NCBI RefSeq assembly: GCF_000972845.2
Contig: NC_040018.1
Coordinates: 6,929,035-6,993,034, forward strand
Reading direction: 5' to 3'
Length of the DNA: 64,000 nucleotides
Source: Larimichthys crocea
Taxonomy: Eukaryota > Chordata > Actinopteri > Sciaenidae
The position numbers and the translations under genes were made by a program. Shown here one piece after another: positions 1 through 12,700 of this stretch. The notes beneath the pieces were generated by a model. The model was not told the origin of the DNA, made no database searches, and was given only the letters and a program-made list of their open reading frames with translations. Positions within the stretch are counted from its first letter, which is position 1, and every line of letters starts with the position of its first letter.

Positions 1-3000
1 GTCTTTCAGCCTTTTATTTCACCAAGCTCTCACCAACCACTAAAAGTCAGTCAGTCATTTCGTGAAGCTCTCACCGACGATTTTATAATCCCAGATTGTC
101 CGACGGCTTCTTGCTGAGTCCAGTTTTATTCCTGTCTATATTCTGAATGTTTTTACTGAGCAGTTTGTTCATATATCATTCATAGCCTGATTTATAGAAC
201 ATGTTATTCAAGAAAACATGGCAAAAATAGATTTTCTTCATGGCTATTGACAATATTTTATGATTTATGGAGATATCTAAAATTCACAAAGTAAAAAACT
301 TTAATAAATATAATGAAACAAGAATTTTAAACCTGGATTTATCCAATGTTCACATCTGTTCTGGAAATGTATAAAACATTAGCACATTTTTAATTATATA
401 ATGCCCAATTTTCATATTTAAACATAACATTCGGTTGGTGTAATCCACTCTGGAAGTTACTTTTCAAATCAACAACTTTCTGTACTTGATAAAAAATAAT
501 GACTACTTACATCCTAAAATGGCTCCACATTGATTTCCCATGTTTCTCTCTAACATCACTGTGTTGGATTGCATAATAAGCAGTAATTATTACCACGTTT
601 CATGAAGTGATAATTACAGTATGGCCAAAGAGTGCCAATAACTCCTCGCTCATATTCACATTTATCTTTCCCCGCTGTGACGAATAACCCGCTCAATGAC
701 TCTGACCGGTCGTAACGAAGGGCAACTTAGTGCTGGTCATTCATCCCCCCGCCTCTCCCAAATGAAACCAGCTCATAGGTTATAAACAAAAGCATCTGCC
801 AGCTGGAAACCAAATGAGCAGCGACCTGCCAAACGGAGTAATCAGCAACTAATTCGTTTCTTCTTGGGGCCTAAAAATGTCTGCGACAGCTCGACTCGAT
901 TTGCTGCTGCAGGTGGGCTTCTGAAGCCCCCGGTGGATGAGCTGAAAAATATGTCAGAGTTGGCCGAGATGTAAAAACGATGAGATGTGTGAGAGTCGGT
1001 TATTCTTTCGGGATATCTTACAATATATTTCATGTTCTCGCCGAAGAACATGGCTGCTCAGAGTCAGCGCTTCTTCGTGACTTGGCAATAGAAATGCTGA
1101 ACCGCCACGGGCCACATTTTCCTGCTGTATTTTTAACCGCTGTGGCTAAGCAGCTGGAGAATCACGCCGTGTGGACTCACGCAGAGTGACATATGTGGGG
1201 CATGGTCTACTTTTACCATGAGGTTTGCAGATAAACACAAACAAACAGCTGATGTCCCGCTTTGGCCCTCAGGTGGCATCCGAAGCTGCGGCCCTCCGAT
1301 CGGGCAAAGAGTGGGCGGATGAAAAGTGTGTCTCCGACAGTTCGGACGGTCAGCGGCCGCTGCACACTGCTTTCCTATCGTGCACCAGAGGCACGAGTGT
1401 GTGGGCTCCGCTCTGCTTTCAATGTACTCCTTAATGCTGCAAACACCCACTCGCTATTAGACATCTCACTTAGATTTTCAAGTGCAGAAGGGAGCTTTTC
1501 TTCTGCATCGTCTTACTTTGCTCAGTGCTCAGTGAAACAAGACCCATTTAGAAGCATTTCTGAGGCTTTTGATGGTGATACAAACATTATGATTCATGGA
1601 ATAATATCATTCATAAAAGAAAACAAAGATTGCAGAGCTTTGTCTTGTAATTCAGACTCCTGTATCTCATAATTATGACTTATCATCTCATAATTACAAG
1701 AAAGTATTTACGAGAAAAGTTTAAATGGTTATCAGCCGCTGCTATTTGAGAAGACAGAGGCACAATGACGCCGCATGATTTAACCGGCTTTTATTCCATC
1801 TGTGGTTTCAGATAGAGGGAAATATTATAGCCACTTGTTCTTATCATCAGTGTGGTACACTACGCCTTGAGGAAGTTATGTTGATGGGCTTGAAATAAAG
1901 CTGTAGAATCCTGCATGTCGTTGAAAATACAGCAAGCTCAATAGTAACGTAAAGCAACAACCGATAACCGATACAAGCAGCATCTACACTAACCTTGTTG
2001 TTGTTCATGAGCAGAGTCTTCTCACATACACACCCGGCATTAAACTACACCTGTACTTCATTCTGTAGCTGCCAGTAGTTCCTCATAGGACACTGACTGA
2101 TGTGAACCACTGTGTTCATAGCATGAAGGATGGATTCCCGTGTGATCTTGTGATTTTTTTGCGAGTCCAGTTTACAGTGCAAGTTTCAGAAATGCATCCA
2201 AACTATCCGTTGTACCAACGTGCGTGCCGACGTGTGATTGAAAACACCTTTGCGGTAGTTGAATGTCCTATTCATGTTCACAGAATCTGATGAATACAGT
2301 GGAATGCACTGACACATTATTTCCAATGGTTTGCGCTGTGACAAAGCCGGACGAGGTGCTACACGGCACGTTTGAACCCAGCTGTGACTACTAACTGCTC
2401 TGTGTCCGACAGGGTCATAACAGCTGCTATCTCACAATTCTCACAGCTCATGATCTAATGCATATATAAAATATAACAATGCACAACCAGCTAGTAAAGC
2501 TTTTGAAGGTCTTCATCATGACAGACAACTCATAAACTCGTAAAATCGTTAAAGCTACTGAGCTTGCGTTTCAGCTCCATCTCCGTGACAGCTGATCCAG
2601 CATAATTCTGCTGATGAAGACAATGTGACACAGCTGAAATCTCAGGAGAAAGCCGAGTCAAAAAGGATTCAGTCTTTTTAGGTTCAGCAGTACGTTAGAG
2701 TTGTTTTTAAGAGCACTGGTCTAATGGATCAACTATAACCTTGCGGGCATGCTGCTGGAGTAACTCTATCCCTCAGACAACAGCTGACAAAGGATCTACT
2801 ACAGTAGCATCCATCCTCCGTCAGTCACTCTTCCATTATTAGTCCAAGGCACGAGCCACACAGGCCCAGACTACATTTGTCGAGCATTTGTTTCAATGAT
2901 GTGTGGCTTTACAGGAGATTATCCTTGGACATAGTTCATAGTTTGAAATAGGAATGAGAAAAGTGAAGCGGTTAATAGGTTTCTCAGACATTCAGAGCGT

Positions 3001-3208
3001 TTAGTAAGTTTAATTAGTTGGTTAAAGTGGCAGCAGTTTTGTCACAACGCAGGGAAGCTGCAAGGAATCCGAGGCCCCATGGGCCAAATCCTCACCAGTG
3101 GTGTCCAGTAATACAGGCAATTTGTAATTCCTGGCTACATGCAGCATTTCACCTCCACCCACACTCGATATGATGACAGTCTTTAAGATGGATCAAGATT
3201 TGTGTTTG

Positions 3209-3225
3209 TATATATATATATATAT

Positions 3226-3314
<89 letters not shown>
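3209..3314. repeat. (TA)n(GATA)n microsatellite
   Basis: About ten TA units run directly into about 21 uninterrupted GATA units. Perfect GATA runs of this length are usually highly length-polymorphic. Confidence 0.97.
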
Positions 3315-5780
3315 AGCCTTAACTCTGAGTCCTGCCGGGTAACTATACTAAGAACACTGGAGGTTGAGAAGCACGACTACAGATAAATCCAATTTTTAAT
3401 CGTTTAAGCGTTTAAAACATAAACTCTAAGCTCTCTCTCGGGTATTTATTCCTAAAGAAGCTCTGGCTCTGCCTCTGCAGCTGTCTGTGGGCTAACAGCA
3501 GCTCAGGGCAAAAGTACCAGATGAAGCTGGTCAGTTTGCATCACTCTGCAACACAATACATTACAATACATTGAGTTTTTGATGCTAGTTGGACAAAACA
3601 AGTGATCTGGAGACATTTCAGGAGGTTTTTGGAAGCTGCACCAGCAGCTGACTTAAACTAAAAAGGTATTAAAGTGTTTCGAAAATCTAAAAATATCAAA
3701 CAAAAAGCCGGTGGTTAGTCTGTGCAGATAAAACTGATCCTGCACAGTTTGCCTCAGATAGCAGCAGCTGTGAGTGTGAGGCAGTTCTAGCAGTTGGTAG
3801 ATTTACAACAAACCTTGTATCAAAACCAAAGACAACTTGGATTTTATGAAATCATTTGAGCTTTACTCTTTTTATGAGTCTGGTGTTCAGCAGTGAGTCG
3901 AACAGAGAAGAGGAAGTGTTCGTACCTGTCCTCCAATCGTAGTGCGACATCAAGGTTGTAGAAACTGTTATGTTCTCTCCAGCCCTTTGTCCTTTAGATC
4001 TCCTCCTCTGGTGTCAGCGCTCAGATTAATGTGATGATGTAACAGTTAAAGGCACTGAAGGAGGTGAAATAATGACACACACAGAGGTTAGTTATGGCTC
4101 GTCTGTGCTGGCAGTTAATCCTCCCTGAAACAAAGCTGACAGTGTTTGAAAAGATTTGATGCAAAGCATTTCATTTGATATAGTTTTCAGGTTCCAGTCG
4201 GTGCAGATATTTGCTTGCAGATATTTATTCATGGCTCACATTGGTGACACATCACTCGTGTGTTGCCCAAGGGAGACATACTGGCAAATAAACAAGAGAA
4301 GAAGCATGACAAGCACAAAGGTTTGTGGTGTGAGAGTCCTCTCCACAGATGAAGTCCTCCTGTTTCTGGCCTTTTCAACACAAATGTCACCGCATATAAA
4401 CAGTGCAAGCAGCTGGTTGCTTCCCATGTCTCTTGTGGTACCAGAACATATGACAATACTCCCAGGATTTGCAGGATCATCTAGCACCAGAACTCCAGTG
4501 ATTCATTGTGTTGTCTAGTGCAGAGAGACCACTGACGCCCAATTTACCTAATTCACCCTATTTCCGTTTTTGTTGCTCCAACTACCAAAAAATAGGATAA
4601 GCTTAAATATTTTATTCATCTTTTTGCTGAGGACCTCCTACCACCCACTCAAGGACCCCTTTTTGGGTCTGGAACCCCAGTTTGAAAGCCACTGGTCTAG
4701 TTTAAGTTCATGCTCCTTCCTCACTACCGAGCATGCAACTGAAATATTGTGTCTCGTACCTTTAAAGCACTCCAGCGATGTAATAAATCCTTGAAAACTT
4801 TGTGTCCAAATGAATCCCAGTGGTCCCATTTAAGTAGTCCATTCATTTCAATTTGGAGTGTACCACCCCTCTAAAGCAGGGTGAGTGTTGAAATAGCCGA
4901 TTCAGAGACTATTTAATCATCCCAATTATTGCTCTATCTATTGTTGGCGGTAATATTTACAAAAATCCAGCCACAGTTTGGACAGCCTCAGTGTGTGCAG
5001 ACTGGGAGCGACTGTAGCTGTAATCAATTAGAGCCAATCAGACTTGGCTGTTTTAAAACAGCCCGTTTATTGGACATAAAATTCTGAAATAAATTGTTGA
5101 AATGTGGAGCTAAACGTTTCACACGTTTGGCAGGAGAAAGAAAAGCTTCTCCGGTCATTCTCATCCTCATCGATAAACTCCACAGTCCAGAATAGGAATT
5201 AACGAGCTTCCAGTTCTCGTTAAGACACTGGGATGAACATAAAAAGCCTGAACATCAATACTGGGGTTAATTCACACTACAGCAGCCCATGCTGCTCACA
5301 GTACATGCCTCTGCTCTGGTCTTATTTTTATATTCAGTCTCCTGGGTTTGTTTTCTACTTGCTTGGTCAGCAGCTGAGTAAATTCAGATTGTGAACCTGT
5401 GACAGTAAAACAACAGCATCGATATGAAGTGAGCCACGGCGTGTTTACTCATTAAACATGCTGCTGATCTGATGCCGGTTGTTAGTTTGCACAAATTGGC
5501 TCATGGCTCTGACATGTTGGCTGAGGCGGTCGCCCCCACCGGCATCTCGTGTACCTGTGACTTGTTTACGAGGCTTCTCTGACCTAACATACAACCCCCA
5601 AATGTTTTTAAGGCATGTCATTTTCTCTACCAGAGTTTCACCCCATGTTGCCCTTCAGCGGGGTAAAGGAGAGATAAACACCCCGTGACAGCTCCTTCAA
5701 ATTTCCGAGGTGGAGGAAGAGCCTGCAACATCTTTCATTCTAAATATAGATCCCCTGATGAAGTGCCTGCATGCTTTCAA

Positions 5781-5805
5781 TGCTGCTGCTGCTGCTGCTG
5801 CTGCT
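5781..5805. repeat. (CTG)8 trinucleotide run
   Basis: Eight consecutive CTG/TGC units in non-coding DNA upstream of map1a. It is not in a recognisable reading frame. Confidence 0.9.
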
Positions 5806-5957
5806 TTGGCACTCGCCTTCACCTCCTGTACTATGTAATGCTGCGTGCATACTCTCATGCAGCCTCCCCTCCCTCTTGCAGAAATGCTGCAATGCGTCTC
5901 CCTCAGCCAAGACTGGGTCAGTGTAACTCAGCTACCAGCAGAAGCAGCCGGAGAATC

Positions 5958-5977
5958 GTCCCCATAGCAACAGCCAA
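5958..5977 (+). promoter_or_regulatory. map1a: Candidate RFX X-box next to a CCAAT box
   Basis: GTCCCCATAGCAAC (5958-5971) fits the X-box pattern (RYYNYY, 1-3 bases, RRNRAC), and a CCAAT box follows at 5973-5977. The site lies 0.7 kb before the first visible map1a coding exon, probably in an intron. I recall that mammalian MAP1A promoter activity has been linked to RFX factors, so this could be the intronic promoter giving the MDGV isoform. Seen: the motifs. Inferred: the function. Confidence 0.4.
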
Positions 5978-6671
5978 TGAGGCTCGTGGCTTGTGACTTA
6001 GGGATTTTTTTTTTTTTTTGCCATTATTGTTGTGATTGTATATGAAAAAAAAAGAGCGTATTTCCAGGATTAAACTCGTCAGGGTGGCTTTAGTTGGTGC
6101 CAGAGGAGGAATAACATGGCAAGTGAGCAAAAGAGGAGACAGGGCGGGGTTGAGGAGGCTTATGCACAGCCATATGTGCAGAGTAAATTATGCTGGCAGA
6201 TGCTGGAAGACAGGGAATTGTATTGCCAATAAATTACCCAGCTCATGCTGTATTTTCATACTTTCTTCTTCTAATTTAACATATCAACAAGCGCTGTTCT
6301 TCAGCAGCTCAGTTTACAGCAACTCTGCTTCAGAGTTTTGACATCCTCTAGAGTTTATTCATGGAAATTCTCTAGTTTGTTCAAGCAGCATTACAGCAAG
6401 CTGTCAGGCCTGGGTGAAGGAGGTATTGTGCTTCTTGTATTTAACCTCAGTACATATAGTTGTCTCCTTTTTAGCCATGCCAGTGGCGAGTAATGGCAGC
6501 GTGGGTCCATCATTTTAATTCAAACTGAAATATCTCAACCAATATTGGATTGATTGTCATGAATCAGCCTCAGCTGTACCTTGAAATGTTGAGCTGTTCC
6601 TTCAAATTGTGTTAAGGATTGTCATTATTTGGCCTTAGTGAAGTCATGAGCTTTGTTTCTGTTTCCTGTAG

Positions 6672-6754
6672 GCCAGCGAATTCTCCAGTATCAGAGCGAT
6701 GTCCTTGAGACAGTTGTGTTGGTGAACCCGTCAGAGGAAACCGCTACCTCAGAG
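6672..6754 (+). CDS. map1a: map1a coding exon (long-isoform N-terminus)
   Basis: This 83-nt exon follows a good pyrimidine tract and TAG acceptor and ends at a perfect GTGAGT donor. It enters with two bases completing a Gly codon and reads QRILQYQSDVLETVVLVNPS, close to MAP1B QKILHHRSDVLETVVLINPS. It leaves in phase 0. The preceding exon, which must supply the first base of that Gly codon, was not found in 1-6671. Confidence 0.9.
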
Positions 6755-9700
6755 GTGAGTCACAACCAAGACAGCCTTGAGAAAACACTACAAACACAGC
6801 AATCATGACCTGATGCTCTGATTCCTGCAGGACACTTTGAAATGTTCTGTTTTCTTCTTTGAATCACACTGACGGGTTTCAGGCAAAGGGCTTCAGTCTG
6901 GGTTGGACTTGATTTCACATATGAAGAAGACAGCAGCACCTGCTGCTCACCATTTAGCCCCAACGGGAGGTCCATGTCTCTCCTGCTCGTGATCGTCGCT
7001 TCGTTGATTAACAGGAAAACACTCTCAGTCGGCTGATGCTCGAACACTGCGAGGCACAGACATTTCTTTGTCAGTGTTAGGATTAATTAGCTGCTGGTGA
7101 AATGTAAAAATAAAACTTTTACAATGAGATAACCGTGTAGAATCATTATTATTTTTGTCCGGTGTAGTACTATGATGGAAATGCAGTCTCACTGAAACAA
7201 GAAACTGTTTGGAAATAGATAATACTGTACTATGCATTATTTAACCTTTAATTTGAATGCTGCTGCAACTTCAGCTACTCAGTGGGATGCACTGATTCAT
7301 CAAAAATAATGTGTATCTATAAATGGCTACTCCCTTTTGAAATAACACAACTCTTAGAGGTAATTTTACACTGTTATATTTAGTGTATGAGAAGTTCTTC
7401 AAAATGAATGTTTGATATTTCATCTCATGATCAAATATCTACCTTGAATTTATTAAGAAGTGGCACTAATACTCAGCAGCTCATTGTTGTCTGGACAAAT
7501 TGAGCAACTCTTGAACTCTCTTGCTCTTTGGGAATACTTTTCAGCCTTTTAGTGCAGTAGCATTTAACATTTGGTGATTATTCTTTACTCTACCCAGATT
7601 CGCTCTCTGATCACTGACCGTTCTGGGAATAAGTTGCTGATACTGAGTGGCCAGACCTCTGAGCAGGGAGGTGACATATTACTGCAAGGAGGAGCCTTCA
7701 CCTGGGAACACTTCTCCAACATCATTTCCAACCCCCAAGTAAGCTCTTTCTCCAAATCTCGTCTTTACAATGGATGTGAATGCATCATCTTGTAATTATA
7801 AAGCTTACACAGGCACAGTTATTTTAGGTTGTTTTTCACTTTTACTGTGTTCCCAGGTAACTGAACTCCTGTCCGGTGCCTCTTCAGAGCAGCCGTCTAG
7901 GCTTACTGTTTCCTGTCAGGGAGACGGGGGCTGGAGCTCCCTCGGCCAAAGCCAGGAGCAGCAGTCACTCCAAAATCTTTTAGAATACCGCCTGAACCCC
8001 GAACCTCACCTCCCCGACATGGACGGAGTGACAGAGTTCACTGAGTATGTCTCAGAGACGGTGGATGTGCCGTCATCCTTTGACCTCCTGGAGCCTCCGA
8101 CCTCTGGAGGTTTTCTGAAGCTGTCCAAACCCTGCTGCTACATCTTCCCTGGGGGCAGGGGAGACTCTGCTCTGTTCGCCGTCAATGGATTCAACATCCT
8201 GGTGGACGGAGGATCTGATCGGAAGTCATGCTTCTGGAAGCTTGTTCGCCACCTGGACAGGATCGACTCTGTTCTGCTCACCCATATTGGTGCAGACAAC
8301 CTCCCTGGTATCAATGGGTTGTTCCAGAGAAAGATTGCAGAGCAAGAGGAGGAGCGTAACCAAGGATCTGGCTCCAGCAGCAACGGTGACTGGATGAAGA
8401 ACCTGATCTCTCCTGAGCTCGGGATTGTGTTTTTCAATGTCCCAGAGAAACTTCGGATGCCCGAGTCCACACTGAAAGTCAAGCGAAGCATTGAGGAAGC
8501 ATCTCTTACATTGCAGTACCTAAACAAGCTTGGCATCACACCAGAGCCTCTTCACAGGGTAGTCAGCAACACTATTGAACCTATCACACTATTCCACAAG
8601 CTCGGTGTGGGAAAGTTAGACATGTATGTCTTAAACCCTGTAAAAGAGAGCAAAGAGATGCAGTTTCTCATGCAGAAATGGGCTGGAAACAGCAAAGCCA
8701 AGACAGGCATTACGATGCCCAACGGAAAAGAAGGAGAAATATCTGTCCCCTATTTGACATCTGTTACCGCTCTCATCGTTTGGATTCCTCACCGTCCAAC
8801 AGAAAAGATAGTCAGGGTGCTCTTCCCTGGAAACGCACCACAGAACAAAATCTTTGAGGGCCTTGAGAAACTGAAGCACCTGGATTTCCTTCGATATCCA
8901 GTCGCTACCCAAAAAGACATATCATCTGGTGCACCTCCTCCCATCATCAAACAGACTAAGATGAGATCAAGAACTGACAGCAAAGAGAGTCTCAAATCGT
9001 CACCCAAACCACACTCTAAAACAAAGAAGGAGGCCGGTGGTCAGGAGGAAGAGTCCAAGAGTGAAATCACTAAAGAGAACAAAGTGGAAAAGAAAGAAGA
9101 GAAGAAAGTCAAAAGTGAAAGTCTGAAAGCCACCAAACAACAGAAAAACAGCGAGGTGGCCCCTGTGGCCAACAAAAAGTCAGAGAAAAAGAAAATATCC
9201 AAGGAAAAAACTACCAAGGAGAAAGTATCCAAGATGGATGAAAAGAAAGACAAAGAGAAAAAAGAAATCAAGAAAGAGAAAGTAAAGAAAGACGAAAATA
9301 TAAGAAAGGAAGAGAAGAAAGAAAGTAAAGCCAAGGAGGATAAAAAGAAGGACCAAAGTAAACCGGAGCTGAGGAAAATCACCAAGCCTGACCTGAAGCC
9401 GCTCACCCCTGAAGTGAGAAAAACTCTGCACAAGGCGAAGTCTCAGGGTAAGCCCAAGACAGACAAGAATAAGGCAGTTAAAGAGGAAGCAAATGACAAA
9501 AAGCCAGTCCCAAAGAACATCCCTGAAGAGGTCGCAGCGGCAGCTTTGGCCGACAGGTCCATCGTGTCCTCCCCAGAGGACCTCACAGAGGACTTTGAGG
9601 CTCTGAAGCAAGAAGAGCTGTCCAAAGTTAAGTCTGTGCCAATCCAGAACGATGTGATGTCTGAGCATTCATTGTACATAGATACTAAAGTGTCGTCCTT

Positions 9701-12700
9701 AGTTTTCCCTGATGAGAAAGTCACAACCACAGCCACTGAGATTAAATCTGCATCACCCAAATCCCCTGTCAAAGAGAAAGAAGACAACAAAGACAAGGGC
9801 GCATCCGAACAGGTTGCCACTGAAAGGAAGGAATCAAGTGATGGCTTTGACAAGAAGTATGAGGAGGAGAAAATGGAGAAATATGACAAATACCCTGTAA
9901 AAGACGACATGAAAGACATATCAAAGAAGAGTGACAGCTCAGAGGAGGAGGATGATGTTATTGAAAAAGCCGAATTTGAAGGAACAGAAGATGACGAGGT
10001 CCTGAAATATAAAACAGAGGAGGCAAAAAAGGAAAAAAATGAAAAGGAGTGGGACTCCAAACCGACTGAGCACAAACCTCCATCAACCACAGCCCTGTCT
10101 GGGCAAGTAGCAGCCACCGCCTCTGAGCAGTTCTCCTACATTCAAGATGAGACCATCCCTGGTTATTCCGAGACTGAACAAACCATCTCTGATGAGGAGA
10201 TCCACGAGGAAACTGAAGATAGGATCCCACAGCTACGCTATGATGTGGGCTCCTATGACGTCTCTGTCCCTGATGTCCCTGGTACCTTTGACTCCATGCA
10301 TGGTATTAAAGAGATGAAGAGCTCCGCTGTGTCTGATTTTACAAATATCAAACCCAAAGCCTTCATGGGAGGTCACGAGCATGAGCTTGCACCTTACCCT
10401 GCCATCATTGCTGCCCCTCTCGCAGAGGAGGAACACATCTCCTCAGCAACATCCATCACAGAATATGACAAACTGTCGTCCTTTGCCACATCTGTAGCTG
10501 AGGACCAGTCGATCACCTCTGTGACAGCACCTCAGACCGAGGATGCTGGGAGGACCTCTCTCCTTCTTGACACCATCAACAGCATCCCCTCACGGGCTGA
10601 GGCCATCCAAGGGAAGGACTATCTCCACTCAGCAGGAACTATCTCACCCACCTCCTCCCTGGAGGACGACAAATGCTTTAAGTCGCCTTCCTCTGATGAA
10701 TACCAGCCCAACATTGCTGAGCTGGAGGGTGATGCAAAGATCAAATTAGTGCATGAGGAAGATGACGAGGAAGAAGAAGAGGACGAGGACCAGACTCCAA
10801 ATGTTGACATCCCTCTGGGTAAACTCCAAGAGGGCTATGAACATGCAGCCTCCATGATGCTCCAGGAGAAGGAGAAATCTCCCTCTGCCACTTTCTCTCC
10901 TCCTCCCTTCACTACTACTCAGTACTCACCCATACAAGCTGTCAAAGAAACCCAGGGTCTCTTCAGCACAGATGGATTCAAGACTGGTTCTGATATAAAG
11001 TCTATTTCACCCCCTCCATCTTTCTCCCCTGGGTTGGAGTCCCACTCCAGGCAGGAAAGTGAGGAGAGATGTCTAAGTCCAGATGACAGCACAATGAGAC
11101 TGGCCTCTCCCACACAGTCTGTGCCTACAAGCAGTGGATACTCTCCGACCGAAGAGAAACCCTTCAAGACAGAAGACAAAGACGAGGCAGTGACCGATGT
11201 CAAAGTTGACTCCCAGAAAACAGATAAATCAGTCACCATCTCAGACAGTACCTCCTATATGGGTCTGATAGGTGACACGCCAGCAGTGGACGAGTCAGAA
11301 GAATCCACTGAAGACAATGAGGATGAAGATGAGTGTTACATCAAAAAGGATCTACAGCCCACCGTTAAGGCCAAGCTTATGGAGGCAAAAGAAGGGTGCT
11401 TCTTGGATGACGACTACGCCTTTGAGTCAAAATTTCCAAAGATAGAAACAGAAGTAAAGGGCTTGGAGAAGACACAGGTGTCTTTTAGCACAGAGGAGAA
11501 ATCAAAACCTCAAGTGATGTACTCAGATGAAGATGAAGATGAAGAAGAAGAAGAAGAAGAAGAAGAGGAGAAAGATGATCATTTCCTAAGTGGGGTCGGG
11601 GCTAAGCCTTTATCAGATCAAAACAAAGAAGACTTAAAGAATGAAAGCACAGAGAAGACAGATATCGCTTCTAAAGAGTCTGACAAAAGTGTTCATTTCA
11701 GTCTCTATGATTTTCCTGAGAAGGAGAGCAAAGAGAAGGCCATGTATATAAGACAAGACACCCCTTATGTGCATGGGAAAACATTCTCCTACAGTGACAT
11801 TTATGACAGCAAAGCAAGCTCAGTGGACTCTGATTCATATCGTCAGGAGTCCTTAGATAAGACGGAGAAGGACGTCGCAAAGGGTGGAGTGCAGAAACAT
11901 GAGCCGCCATCCCCAGTAACAGCCACAGACAAGATGTCGGACAAGGAGGGATTTAAGTCCTCCACCTCATCCTGGCTGGACTCCAAGAGCCCTTCTGCTA
12001 TATCTCCATTTGAGAAAGAAGTCAAAGAAAAGGAAACATTTGAATACAGCACAGGTAGCAGATTCCCTTCAGTGGCTGATAGACCCGAGGCCTCGTCCAC
12101 TTCTTTATCATCAGAGAAAGACGCTCCTGTTAAGAGCCAGACTGATGCCACAAAGCCCCAAACATACTCCTCAATGACACCATTCGGTGTAGACAAACCT
12201 GCCGCCACAGGCTTCATTGAGAAAGGCGCATGTTTGGAGATTGATATGAGAAAACTAACAGCAAGGGATGAAGAGGACTATGATGATGATGAAGTTATAG
12301 ATGACGATGATGATGATGATGAGGAAGATGAAGAGGAGGAGGAGGAGGAGGAAGATGATGACCAAGTCACTGTTGATTGTGATATGGAGAAAGGTGCCAA
12401 AGAGAAGTCTGAGAAGGAAGTAAAAAGTCCAATCACTGAAATGTTTGGCTCAAATAGGCCTGAATTTATGGTTTCTATGGCTGGTTATGGCTACAACAGT
12501 CAGGGGAAGCCGAGTATGAAAGAAAGCACTTCTGGCTCACTCACAAAGGCAGAAGATGAAGCTAAGACTGACTCCTCATCCTTCAGTGGAAAGCCAATGG
12601 ATCTTGGGGCTGCAGGTTTCTCTAGCTACTCCTCAGGGTTTGAGTACTCGTATGGAAGTGGTGAGAAAGACTCATTTTTATCAAGTCAGACGACAGTCAA

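Larger units (their letters stand above)
1..6671 (+). other. map1a upstream intron or 5' flank, no gene recognised
   Basis: No open frame here resembles a known protein and no MAP1 N-terminal exon was found. It holds a TA/GATA microsatellite (3209-3314), a short CTG run (5781-5805), an X-box/CCAAT pair near 5.96 kb, and a stretch near 4630-4700 resembling the edge of a dispersed repeat. Bases 1-55 resemble 15310-15355 in the last map1a intron. Confidence 0.5.

Noticed and set aside
9041..10117. Long - strand frames rich in Phe, Leu and Ser within map1a
   Set aside because: Mirror of the Lys/Glu/Ser-rich codons of map1a; no independent support.
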